Shown: positions 1-5,458, counted from the first letter of the stretch. The stretch: 5,859 nt of DNA from Bacteroides sp. UBA1317 (GCA_002307035.1 DBTL01000005.1:15450-21308), one strand, 5' to 3'. The notes: generated by a model from the sequence alone, not told the origin. Translations and numbers: made by a program.

Positions 1-171
1 TTTTATTCTGTCGATAAAACAAAAAAGAAAAGTTTGCCCGTCGTATGGCTGACACTAAACATCGGGTGTATATTAGCGGGAAGCAATGCCAAAATGTTAA
101 GTCGGGATATTCAGACCACATTAGGCAAACGCTATGTTTCCATTGATGTATATCCATATTTACCTTTTTAA
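1..171 (+). CDS. C-terminal end of an unrecognised protein (5' end outside window)
   Basis: Frame 1 is open from the first base to a TAA at 169-171, giving 56 residues that end in ...SIDVYPYLPF. The fragment starts with a lysine-rich patch (DKTKKK), then a hydrophobic stretch (VVWLTLNIGCILAG), then a polar tail. I do not recognise a family. The hydrophobic stretch could be a buried strand-helix or one membrane segment, and too little is visible to choose. The reading frame, the stop and the terminator-like hairpin about 45 nt downstream support it as the true end of a gene. Function unknown. Confidence 0.6.
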   Translation, partial: FYSVDKTKKKSLPVVWLTLNIGCILAGSNAKMLSRDIQTTLGKRYVSIDVYPYLPF

Positions 172-214
172 GAAACCGCTTTGACCTCCTTTTTCATTCT
201 ATTAAGCATAATTT

Positions 215-258
215 GTATCCTTGTTGCGTAATTACGTAACAAGATACCTCTTTTTTTT
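215..258 (+). terminator. Rho-independent terminator (bulged hairpin plus T-run)
   Basis: Bases 215-247 form a near-perfect dyad centred on TAATTA. The left arm GTATC-C-TTGTTGCGTA pairs with the right arm starting at 232 and ending AACAAGATAC, with one bulged C and one G-T wobble. Eight T residues follow at 251-258. This fits an intrinsic terminator for the gene ending at 171. It lies only 15 bp before the next start codon, so it could instead, or also, act as an attenuator or protein-binding site for the DUF4373 gene. Confidence 0.65.
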
Positions 259-261
259 CGT

Positions 262-269
262 GACCTTTG
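262..269 (+). promoter_or_regulatory. Candidate Bacteroidota -7 box for the DUF4373 gene
   Basis: GACCTTTG matches the Bacteroidota -7 consensus TAnnTTTG at all fixed positions except the first T. No TTTG -33 box is visible 19-21 bp upstream, where the terminator stem lies. If used, transcription would begin almost at the ATG at 274, giving a leaderless or nearly leaderless mRNA. The match is modest and the missing -33 element weakens the call. Confidence 0.35.
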
Positions 270-273
270 CGGA

Positions 274-1230
274 ATGAAAAATGATCAGTACTTTCCACAC
301 GATGTTACAGCGCACAATAACATGAAACTGCTACGCCTCAAAGCCGACAAAGGGCTTGAGGGATACGGCGTTTATTGGTGCTTACTGGAATATCTGCGCA
401 TGCAGAAAAATTATTCAATGCCACTCTCTCTGCTTCCTGTCTTGGCTCGGGAGTTTGGTCTTTCGACGGAGTATTTATCTGATATTATTCGGAAGTACGA
501 CTTGTTTGTGCTGGATGATGAACAGTACTTCTCATCCCCCGGACTCAGCAAACGGATGAAGCCGCTTGACGAAAAGCGTAAGACAATGGCAGCGAAAAAG
601 GATCAAGCATTCGAGGTTGCATCTCCGGAGGAATTGCCAAAAAGAGCAACGGGACGAAGAAAGACTGTTTCGATGGTTGAACCACAGCAGGAATATGCAC
701 CGGAAGTGGAAACACAAATTGTCGGAATGACCACTTCGGAAGTTGTTGATCTAGTTGCAAAAGAGTCTGAAATAACTTGCCCGAAAGTGATGCACAAGTG
801 TGCAAACGAACTGTTTGAAAGTGCACAAAACAGCATGCAAAACAATGTGCAAAACAGTGCAAAAACAACAAAAAATGCACTCTTGCAAAATGCTGATAAT
901 GAACGAGTTGCAACGTGTTCTCTAGAAGAAGAGGAAAGTAAAGTAGAAAAAGATAAAGTAAAGTATGGTTGTTGTGGTACAACAACTGCGCGCGTAACAA
1001 CTTCCACAACCACCAACAATTGCCAAGTTTCTATTCTTCCATTTTTGGCTTGCCGCAAAGAAGAAAGAAGCAGAAAACCAACCTCCAAGCTTCTCGTTTC
1101 GGATTACTTCGATGATGATTGTAGCTACGAACGATTCAACTTGTTGCACTCAAGCTCAATCGCTTGCCTGATGCTACGCCCACCTCCTTCGCATGACCTC
1201 CGGCACAAGAGTTTTGCTTTAGCGGGATAA
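274..1230 (+). CDS. DUF4373 (Lin1244/Lin1753-like N-terminal) domain protein
   Basis: A 318-residue protein. Residues about 5-95 carry the DUF4373 pattern: YFPHDV, then AHNNMKLLRLKADKG, GYGVYW and LLEYLR, followed by a winged-helix-like stretch. Domains of this type occur in phage- and mobile-element-linked proteins, some resembling DnaD-like replication organisers, so a DNA-binding role is plausible but unproven. The ATG at 274 is chosen because the next Met (residue 17) would cut into the domain. Residues about 100-220 are polar and low in complexity (many K, E, Q, N). From about 230 the sequence becomes a Thr-rich run and then a tail with no recognisable domain. That tail may be a naturally variable region or the product of a frameshift. 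No start-proximal Shine-Dalgarno is seen. The gene stands alone, with a terminator before it and a repeat array behind it. Confidence 0.75.
   Translation: MKNDQYFPHDVTAHNNMKLLRLKADKGLEGYGVYWCLLEYLRMQKNYSMPLSLLPVLAREFGLSTEYLSDIIRKYDLFVLDDEQYFSSPGLSKRMKPLDEKRKTMAAKKDQAFEVASPEELPKRATGRRKTVSMVEPQQEYAPEVETQIVGMTTSEVVDLVAKESEITCPKVMHKCANELFESAQNSMQNNVQNSAKTTKNALLQNADNERVATCSLEEEESKVEKDKVKYGCCGTTTARVTTSTTTNNCQVSILPFLACRKEERSRKPTSKLLVSDYFDDDCSYERFNLLHSSSIACLMLRPPPSHDLRHKSFALAG
790..912 (+). repeat. TGCA-rich degenerate repeat inside the DUF4373 gene
   Basis: Nine TGCA tetramers begin at 791, 801, 822, 836, 848, 858, 876, 884 and 909. Several sit in a longer motif close to GTGCAAAACA (for example at 847-856). 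Spacing is irregular (8 to 25 bp). At the protein level this is the Q/N/S/K-rich stretch around residues 173-213, so codon use for low-complexity residues may explain part of it. The density of one palindromic tetramer is nevertheless striking. Confidence 0.5.
968..986 (+). repeat. Perfect short inverted repeat in the DUF4373 coding region
   Basis: GTTGTTGT, a three-base loop GGT, then ACAACAAC gives an 8-bp perfect stem. It is followed by further AACAAC and CCACAACCACCAACAA runs to about 1020. The segment marks the change from the polar low-complexity part of the protein to its Thr-rich tail. It could stall polymerase or favour slippage. No T-run follows, so it is not a terminator. Confidence 0.5.
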
Positions 1231-1288
1231 TCGTTTTGCTCGCTGCGGTGTTTCGAATGGTCGATAGATAAGATAGCCATACTTTTTT

Positions 1289-1372
1289 CAACTGCACGGT
1301 GCAGTTGCTTCAACAGAACCGTTCAGTTGATGAAAGAGAACCATGCAGTTGAGGCAACTGAATAGTGCAGAT
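1289..1372 (+). repeat. Degenerate 22-bp tandem repeat with CAGTTG/CAACTG cores (iteron-like)
   Basis: Three consecutive 22-bp units begin at 1297, 1319 and 1341, with a decayed fourth at 1363. Units 1 and 3 agree at 16 of 22 positions, units 2 and 3 at 16, and units 1 and 2 at 14. The shared core is near TGCAGTTG at the front and GAA at the end. CAGTTG occurs at 1302, 1324 and 1346, with inverted CAACTG at 1289 and 1355. As a result the left end is the perfect dyad CAACTGCACGGTGCAGTTG (1289-1307), and unit 3 also folds (1346-1360). A 22-bp period is not a codon multiple and there is no ORF, so the array is non-coding. Two helical turns per unit is typical of protein-binding iterons. Confidence 0.65.
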
Positions 1373-1428
1373 TTTTAGCTGATGATTAAATGCACAATCC
1401 TTTACGTAGCAAAGGTTGGTTATAAAAA

Positions 1429-1462
1429 CGGAGTTTACTATTTTTCAAGAAAATAAACCCCG
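1429..1462. repeat. Long imperfect inverted repeat upstream of the AlbA_2 gene
   Basis: CGGAGTTTA at 1429-1437 pairs with TAAACCCCG at 1454-1462 (one A-C mismatch). The stem continues after a 3-nt bulge as TTTT against AAAA around a five-base loop. No T-run follows on the + strand. On the - strand the stem is followed by TTTTTATAA (complement of 1420-1428), so it could terminate leftward transcription. It ends where a -33 box would be expected for the promoter of the next gene, so an operator role is an alternative. Confidence 0.45.
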
Positions 1463-1471
1463 CATCTTGGA

Positions 1472-1506
1472 GGATTAATCATATCTTTGTAATCCAATTG
1501 ATTAAT
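1472..1506 (+). promoter_or_regulatory. Promoter -7 box with flanking operator-like repeats, AlbA_2 gene
   Basis: TATCTTTG at 1482-1489 matches the Bacteroidota -7 consensus TAnnTTTG exactly and lies 18 bp before the ATG at 1508. No TTTG lies 19-21 bp upstream; only TTGG at 1467 is near. The box is framed by an inverted repeat, GGATTA at 1472-1477 and TAATCC at 1490-1495, and by direct repeats of GATTAAT at 1473-1479 and 1500-1506. Such symmetry over the start site suggests a repressor site, possibly for the winged-helix protein encoded just downstream. Confidence 0.55.
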
Positions 1507-1507
1507 T

Positions 1508-2884
1508 ATGATTGAGAAAGAAAGCCTACAATCACTCATTGATAGCGGAGAAGGCTATAATGTGGAGTTTAAAGTTCGTGTCCCCTCAAAGGTTCGTGAA
1601 CTGACAGAAGAAATTTGCGCTTTCGCCAACGCTGACGGAGGATATTTACTTATTGGGATAGATGATAACGGACTGATTATCGGTACCAACTTAGAGAATG
1701 ATAGACGTTCGGTTATTCAGGGTTCTATCAGCGAGATTTCTCCGGCACTCCATTGTGAGATGTATGCTGTAACTATTGAAGACAAATCCATTTGGGTGAT
1801 TGATGTTCCATCAGGCAAGGACAAACCTTATATATTTTCCGGTTCTATCTTTGTCCGTGAAGGAGCCAATTCTCAAAAGCTCCGTACAGTAGAAGAAATG
1901 CGCAGCTTCTTTCAGGAATGTAATAAGATATTCTTTGATGCCATTCCCTGCTCGTGGTTCAACATCTACACGGATGCAGACGAACAAGCGGTAAAAGACT
2001 TCCGCACGGAGGCAAATTTGAGTCCATCTATTGCCAACAAACAGATATTTGAGAATTTGGAACTATTTACGGATAAAGGAATAGCTAAGAACGGTGCTGC
2101 CATGTTCTTTGGAAAACAACCTGAACGGAAATTCCCACACGCAATAACAAGATGTGTTCTTTTCAAGGGAACAACTAAAGTATATATCATAGATGATAAG
2201 GTATTTGGCGGACCATTATACCAACAGTATTTACAAGCAATGGGGTGGCTCGAAAGTAAGCTGCAAGTGGCATACAATATTAAAGGCACTGGACCAAGAG
2301 AGGAAATATGGGAAATACCCCTTGATGTTTTTAAAGAGGCTATTATCAATGCGCTTTCTCATAGGGACTATTATGAAGAAGGTGCAACCATTATGATAGA
2401 GATGTTCGATGACCGAGTAGAAGTTTCCAATCCCGGAGGACTATTGCCGATAGTTGCTAAAGATTTCGGACACAAGAGTATGACACGTAATCCGTTAATA
2501 TTCGGACTATTTACCCGTATGCACTTAGTTGAAAAAGTCGCATCCGGTATTCCTCGTATGCAGGAAGCTATGAAAGCGGCTAATCTTCCTGAACCGGAAT
2601 TTCACACAGAGGGAATGTTTACGGCAGTGTTCAAGAGAAAATACAGTATCACGAGTGGCACTGTAAATGGCACTGTAAATGGCACTGTAAATGGCACTGT
2701 AAATGAGAATGAGCAGATAGTTTTAGATTTAATCAGAAAAGAAGAAGGACTAAATGCAATCGAAATTTCTGAAAGGATATATAAAAGCCTAAGAATGACT
2801 AAGCGTTATCTAAAATCTCTCAATGAAAAAGAATTGGTAGAATTTAGAGGTGCGCCAAAAACAGGAGGATATTATTTAATCTAA
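1508..2884 (+). CDS. AlbA_2 / HATPase_c_4 ATP-binding protein, predicted transcriptional regulator (COG2865 type)
   Basis: A 458-residue protein of usual length for this group. Residues about 12-130 form the AlbA_2 (Schlafen AlbA_2) domain: E20-FK, then FANADGGYLLIGIDDNG (39-55) and a later IFVREG strand. Residues about 270-375 form a GHKL-type ATPase domain: E277AIINALSHRDY supplies the N-box, N308PGGL the glycine motif, and A345SGIPRM a further conserved stretch. Residues 384-399 are four GTVN repeats acting as a linker. Residues 400-458 look like a winged helix, with a typical turn-wing ending (KTGGYYLI). Family members are usually annotated as transcriptional regulators or RecG-related, but no helicase motif is present. 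Nucleic-acid binding gated by ATP is inferred. Autoregulation is possible given the dyads at its promoter. The next gene follows after 53 bp. Confidence 0.88.
   Translation: MIEKESLQSLIDSGEGYNVEFKVRVPSKVRELTEEICAFANADGGYLLIGIDDNGLIIGTNLENDRRSVIQGSISEISPALHCEMYAVTIEDKSIWVIDVPSGKDKPYIFSGSIFVREGANSQKLRTVEEMRSFFQECNKIFFDAIPCSWFNIYTDADEQAVKDFRTEANLSPSIANKQIFENLELFTDKGIAKNGAAMFFGKQPERKFPHAITRCVLFKGTTKVYIIDDKVFGGPLYQQYLQAMGWLESKLQVAYNIKGTGPREEIWEIPLDVFKEAIINALSHRDYYEEGATIMIEMFDDRVEVSNPGGLLPIVAKDFGHKSMTRNPLIFGLFTRMHLVEKVASGIPRMQEAMKAANLPEPEFHTEGMFTAVFKRKYSITSGTVNGTVNGTVNGTVNENEQIVLDLIRKEEGLNAIEISERIYKSLRMTKRYLKSLNEKELVEFRGAPKTGGYYLI
2657..2704 (+). repeat. Four perfect 12-bp tandem repeats encoding (GTVN)4
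   Basis: GGCACTGTAAAT occurs four times without a mismatch or gap at 2657, 2669, 2681 and 2693. The unit is in frame and reads Gly-Thr-Val-Asn. It joins the ATPase domain to the winged helix of the surrounding gene. Identity at the DNA level, including third codon positions, indicates recent expansion. Gain or loss of a unit would keep the frame and only change linker length. Confidence 0.95.
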
Positions 2885-2937
2885 ACGAATTAACCTCTAT
2901 CCTTGCATTTGGGAGGGAGTTATATAAAGGAAAAGAT

Positions 2938-3681
2938 ATGAAAAAGTGCATTGTATTATTAATCGTCTTGATAACTATAAGTTGCTCAAGCAATAAAAAC
3001 AAAAATGATATGAACTTCTTTAATAAACTATTTGGTAAAAAAGAATTTAAAGAAACGCCAAAGCGAGAATTTACAAATGAAGAGTACGAAAAAAACGATG
3101 AGTTAAAGATGAATGGCTTAGAAGCTGTTCTTGGTAAGTCTTATAAACTTGTTGGACACGCAATTATTCCATTTGCAGTAGGTGGAACAGTAGATATGTA
3201 TTATTTCCCAAATGGCATTTCAGGCACAGGCTTTGCTACAATGGAGCTTATTGATCCAGAAGGGAATGGCCCGATTCCGAATAAAACTGGAACATATGAA
3301 TTAGTTGCATTTACTAAACTTAAATATTCAGAAGATACAACTGAAACCAATCCATTTAACAAGATAGAAAGACGTATCTGTGGCATTTTTACTGGAATCG
3401 GAAACTATTCTTATGAAGCTAAACTTGAGCCTAACGAAACATGTGAGCTACCTCAAGACGAAGGTGAGCCTAATCTCTGTTTGATTTTCGATGATTACAA
3501 ACCAAATGGGGCAGAGTTTAAAATAGGAAATCAAAAGTATGGACTATTATTGACTATTGAAGTTTTTAGAGACGAAATGGAATATGCAATGTCAAATGGA
3601 ACAGAAAAACTTATTCAGAAACTAAAAGAAAGGGGATTTTATCCATATTCCGACTTAGATAGGAAGTCAGCAATAGACTAA
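2938..3681 (+). CDS. Predicted lipoprotein with suppressor-of-fused (SUFU)-like region
   Basis: A 247-residue protein. Residues 1-15 are a short lysine-led hydrophobic signal and TISC places a lipobox cysteine at 16. The following SSNKNKND has no clear acidic Bacteroidota surface-export signal, so the mature protein would sit in the periplasm-facing leaflet. The body shows VDMYYFPNG, ATMELIDPEG, GTYELVAFTK and a C-terminal EVFRDEMEYA then YPYSDLDRKS, a pattern I associate with bacterial SUFU-domain proteins, some of which serve as immunity proteins. This assignment is from memory and moderate. Met25 begins MNFFNKLFGKK, which looks like a natural start of a cytosolic form, so the start is open to question. 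AAAGGA at 2926-2931 is a reasonable ribosome site for the ATG at 2938. The gene lies 53 bp behind the AlbA_2 gene and may be cotranscribed. No toxin is adjacent. Confidence 0.75.
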   Translation: MKKCIVLLIVLITISCSSNKNKNDMNFFNKLFGKKEFKETPKREFTNEEYEKNDELKMNGLEAVLGKSYKLVGHAIIPFAVGGTVDMYYFPNGISGTGFATMELIDPEGNGPIPNKTGTYELVAFTKLKYSEDTTETNPFNKIERRICGIFTGIGNYSYEAKLEPNETCELPQDEGEPNLCLIFDDYKPNGAEFKIGNQKYGLLLTIEVFRDEMEYAMSNGTEKLIQKLKERGFYPYSDLDRKSAID

Positions 3682-3685
3682 AACA

Positions 3686-3793
3686 ATGCCTCAACACATT
3701 CCATTTGCATTGACTATGAATAAAACAAGTTTTAGATTCACTGAAATATTGTGCACAATCAACCCGCTTTTGGATGCTTCTGCCACCACTTAA
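3686..3793 (+). CDS. Possible small ORF of 35 codons, unrecognised
   Basis: An ATG 4 nt after the stop of the SUFU-like gene opens a frame that runs to TAA at 3791-3793. It encodes a 35-residue peptide beginning MPQHIPFALT and ending PLLDASATT. The spacing suits translational coupling, and the terminator lies only 5 bp after the stop, so the ORF would be the last cistron of the transcript. There is no signal peptide or known motif. It contains the 12-bp palindrome ATTGTGCACAAT (3748-3759). A frame of this length can arise by chance, or it may be a decayed gene piece. Confidence 0.25.
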   Translation: MPQHIPFALTMNKTSFRFTEILCTINPLLDASATT

Positions 3794-3798
3794 AACTT

Positions 3799-3838
3799 AA
3801 AAGGAGTACTTAATTTTTAAACACTCCTTTTCTTTTAT
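3799..3838 (+). terminator. Rho-independent terminator after the SUFU-like gene
   Basis: AAAAGGAGT at 3799-3807 pairs perfectly with ACTCCTTTT at 3823-3831 around an AT-rich 15-base loop, followed by the T-rich CTTTTAT. The A-run before the left arm would also supply a T-run on the opposite strand, so it could work in both directions. It cleanly separates the AlbA_2/SUFU unit from the membrane operon. Confidence 0.8.
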
Positions 3839-3946
3839 CTTTGTTCGCTACTTTCTCGTAGTTTTGATTACTACTCTTTCAAGATTTTGCATATTCCAAT
3901 TCAAAATAGCGTTTCATAACCATAATATGCCATTTGGTGAACTAAT
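3839..3946. other. Intergenic stretch with no clear feature
   Basis: Between the terminator and the next promoter there is no ORF of note on either strand. It holds weak competing stems built on CTAC/GTAG (about 3847-3877). A lone TATCTTTG at 3836-3843 resembles a -7 box, but it has no -33 partner and no gene directly behind it. Confidence 0.4.
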
Positions 3947-3986
3947 TTTGGTGCCACTCCTCTGACATACTACTTTTGCACAAAAG
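3947..3986 (+). promoter_or_regulatory. Bacteroidota promoter of the membrane operon, with dyad at the -7 box
   Basis: TTTG at 3947-3950, a 20-bp spacer and TACTTTTG at 3971-3978 match the Bacteroidota consensus TTTG-N19-21-TAnnTTTG exactly. Transcription should begin near 3985, leaving a leader of roughly 40 nt before the ATG at 4024. CTTTTG (3973-3978) and CAAAAG (3981-3986) form an inverted repeat with a 2-bp spacer across the -7 box and start site, a possible operator. Confidence 0.8.
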
Positions 3987-4023
3987 ATTAAAACATCACA
4001 CAGCATCACTTAATAGATAGATT

Positions 4024-4398
4024 ATGAAACTTTTTTATAAGATTGTGAGCATCGCAACTTCGGTATTATTCATTTATTTGTTTGTACAATTACTTTTCAC
4101 ACCAAGTTCTTTCATTGAAGGTTTAGGGCTGGAAGCTTCCGAAGCCGGATGTATTCTTGCTCGGAGAGCTTCAATGTTTATGTTGGGAATCTCTGTGTTG
4201 ATGTTTGGAGCCAGAAATTTACCTCATTCAGAAGCGAGACAAGTCATCTGTATGGCTACCGGAATTACACTGTTTGGATTATCTTGCGTGGGAAGTTATG
4301 AATTTATTAAGGGCACGGTGAATTCTTCTATTCTTATAGCCATCATTTGTGAAACAGTGTTATGGGTTTCTTTTGGAATCATCTTATTCAAAAAATAA
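4024..4398 (+). CDS. Small four-helix membrane protein (DUF4345-like)
   Basis: A 124-residue, strongly hydrophobic protein with four likely membrane helices, at about residues 4-24, 46-63, 76-97 and 101-121. The segment after the first loop reads ARRASMFMLGISVLMF, followed by ARNLP and an SEARQ turn. This resembles small DUF4345-like membrane proteins of unknown function; the family match is from memory. There is no cleavable signal. It is the first gene of a tight operon: the next start lies 5 nt after its stop. It is placed directly under the best promoter of the window. Confidence 0.75.
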   Translation: MKLFYKIVSIATSVLFIYLFVQLLFTPSSFIEGLGLEASEAGCILARRASMFMLGISVLMFGARNLPHSEARQVICMATGITLFGLSCVGSYEFIKGTVNSSILIAIICETVLWVSFGIILFKK

Positions 4399-4403
4399 TA
4401 TAA

Positions 4404-4889
4404 ATGGAGAAAATAGACATCACTGAACGTTCATTTATTTGCGGTGTCTGCCAAAAGGCAGATTATGTAGAGTGTTATCAATCGAAGGTAAGCAAAGGAA
4501 CAATTACACTAGAGGCGTGTTTGTCGGCACTCCTATTCGAACCGAAATGGATTACTTTTCTTTATAAATTACGTAATCTAATGGTTAAACCGTTTGGGTT
4601 GGATACAAACATGGAGTCAAAGAAAGACCTAAATGCACAAAAAGGTGAAAAATTTAGTTTCTTCAATGTATTGGAAAGAAGCGAGCAAGAGATTCTATTA
4701 TTTGCAGATGATAAGCATCTTGAAGCCTGGCTTTCCCTTCAATATGAAGTCAATCAAGACACCTATATTGTGAAGCTTTCAACCGTTGTCAAGTTTCACA
4801 ATTTAATGGGAAGGGTTTATTTTTCTATCATCAAACCATTCCATTACCTTATCGTTCGAAATATGTTAGCTAGAATTTGTAATCAATAA
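4404..4889 (+). CDS. DUF2867 domain protein
   Basis: A 161-residue protein that fits the DUF2867 family over nearly its whole length. ADYVECYQ (about residues 19-26) is followed by ALLFEPKWITFLYKLRN and VKPFGL (to about 66), then DDKHLEAWLSLQYEV in the second half, which is a characteristic order for this family. A Cys pair (C13, C16) lies near the N-terminus. No cleavable signal is seen, and the protein is probably cytosolic or membrane-associated between two membrane-protein genes. Its biochemical role is not known; DUF2867 also occurs fused to NAD-binding domains in other bacteria, but no such fusion is present here. The start codon lies 5 nt after the previous stop and the next gene starts 13 nt after this stop, so cotranscription is very likely. 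Confidence 0.82.
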   Translation: MEKIDITERSFICGVCQKADYVECYQSKVSKGTITLEACLSALLFEPKWITFLYKLRNLMVKPFGLDTNMESKKDLNAQKGEKFSFFNVLERSEQEILLFADDKHLEAWLSLQYEVNQDTYIVKLSTVVKFHNLMGRVYFSIIKPFHYLIVRNMLARICNQ

Positions 4890-4902
4890 TACAACCCCAA
4901 AC

Positions 4903-5295
4903 ATGAAGACCCAAACGATTTTACTTCGTATAGCTGGTTTTATCAGCTCACTATTTGTATTCTCTCACTTACTTTTTTATAGGATGTTTGGTTGGGAAAC
5001 TACTCTCAATTGCTTGTCAAACACGAACAGAGCCATTTTCCTGACATACCATGCAATTTGTATTTTGACCCTGCTCTTCATGGGAATCATTTCGGTATTT
5101 CAAACAAAGGTTTTGTTAGGTAGCCCTCTCAAATATAGCGTCCTTGGATTTTTCTCCTTTTTCTATCTGATTCGTATTGTGGCGGAATTTAGTCTGTTCG
5201 GGATTAGCTCCAGTAGTCTAACGATAGTGATAATGTGCACAGTACCAATGATATTTTATGCCATTCCTTTGTTTTCAAAACCAATAATGAAATGA
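4903..5295 (+). CDS. Four-helix membrane protein of unknown family
   Basis: A 130-residue hydrophobic protein with likely membrane helices at about residues 8-27, 45-66, 76-98 and 104-124. Visible features are HLLFYRMFGWE in the first loop, a short NTNRAIFLTYH entry to helix two, and PIMK at the end. I do not recognise a named family. The layout (four helices, about 130 residues) is like that of the first gene of the operon, though sequence similarity is not obvious. No Shine-Dalgarno is seen, as usual for the phylum. It is the last gene of the operon before a 163-bp gap. Confidence 0.72.
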   Translation: MKTQTILLRIAGFISSLFVFSHLLFYRMFGWETTLNCLSNTNRAIFLTYHAICILTLLFMGIISVFQTKVLLGSPLKYSVLGFFSFFYLIRIVAEFSLFGISSSSLTIVIMCTVPMIFYAIPLFSKPIMK

Positions 5296-5376
5296 GCAGA
5301 GCTAAACTAGCGCACGATTATTTATCGTACTTAAGAATTGTGTCTATTTGATTCACAGTCTCTGCCCTCATAGTTC

Positions 5377-5405
5377 TTTGCGTATGAACCTTTTTTATAG
5401 CTTTG
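5377..5405 (+). promoter_or_regulatory. Candidate promoter of the sensor-kinase gene
   Basis: TAGCTTTG at 5398-5405 matches the -7 consensus TAnnTTTG exactly. A TTTG at 5377-5380 lies 17 bp upstream, slightly closer than the usual 19-21. Predicted initiation near 5412 gives a leader of about 45 nt to the ATG at 5459. The kinase gene can therefore be transcribed apart from the membrane operon, although read-through across the 163-bp gap is also possible because no strong terminator is visible there. Confidence 0.55.
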
Positions 5406-5458
5406 CATGAATTCTATTTAGTTTTTGTTAAAAGACACCTTTATAATTGAATACAATC

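Noticed and set aside
545..1149. Open frames of 75 to 161 codons on the - strand opposite the DUF4373 gene
   Set aside because: They encode Phe/Leu/Ser/Cys-rich peptides expected from the complement of a low-complexity gene, have no domain pattern or promoter, and overlap a recognisable + strand domain protein.
1289..1372. CRISPR array
   Set aside because: Units are directly contiguous and degenerate, with no unique spacers and no cas genes nearby.
1508..2884. Annotation as ATP-dependent DNA helicase RecG
   Set aside because: No Walker A/B helicase motifs; the AlbA_2 and GHKL ATPase motifs explain the protein. RecG labels on this group are a known misnomer.
2898..2905. TATCCTTG as a separate promoter for the SUFU-like gene
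   Set aside because: One mismatch to the consensus and no -33 box; cotranscription from the AlbA_2 gene is simpler, though a weak promoter cannot be excluded.
3836..3843. TATCTTTG as a -7 box for a small RNA
   Set aside because: It overlaps the terminator tail, has no TTTG 19-21 bp upstream, and nothing recognisable lies downstream before the real operon promoter.
5314..5328. ACGAT-TATTT-ATCGT hairpin after the membrane operon, considered as a terminator
   Set aside because: The stem is only 5 bp and AT-rich, and no T-run follows on the + strand.
5292..5351. 19-codon frame starting in an ATGA overlap with the last gene of the membrane operon
   Set aside because: Too short, no motif, and no supporting signal beyond the overlap.
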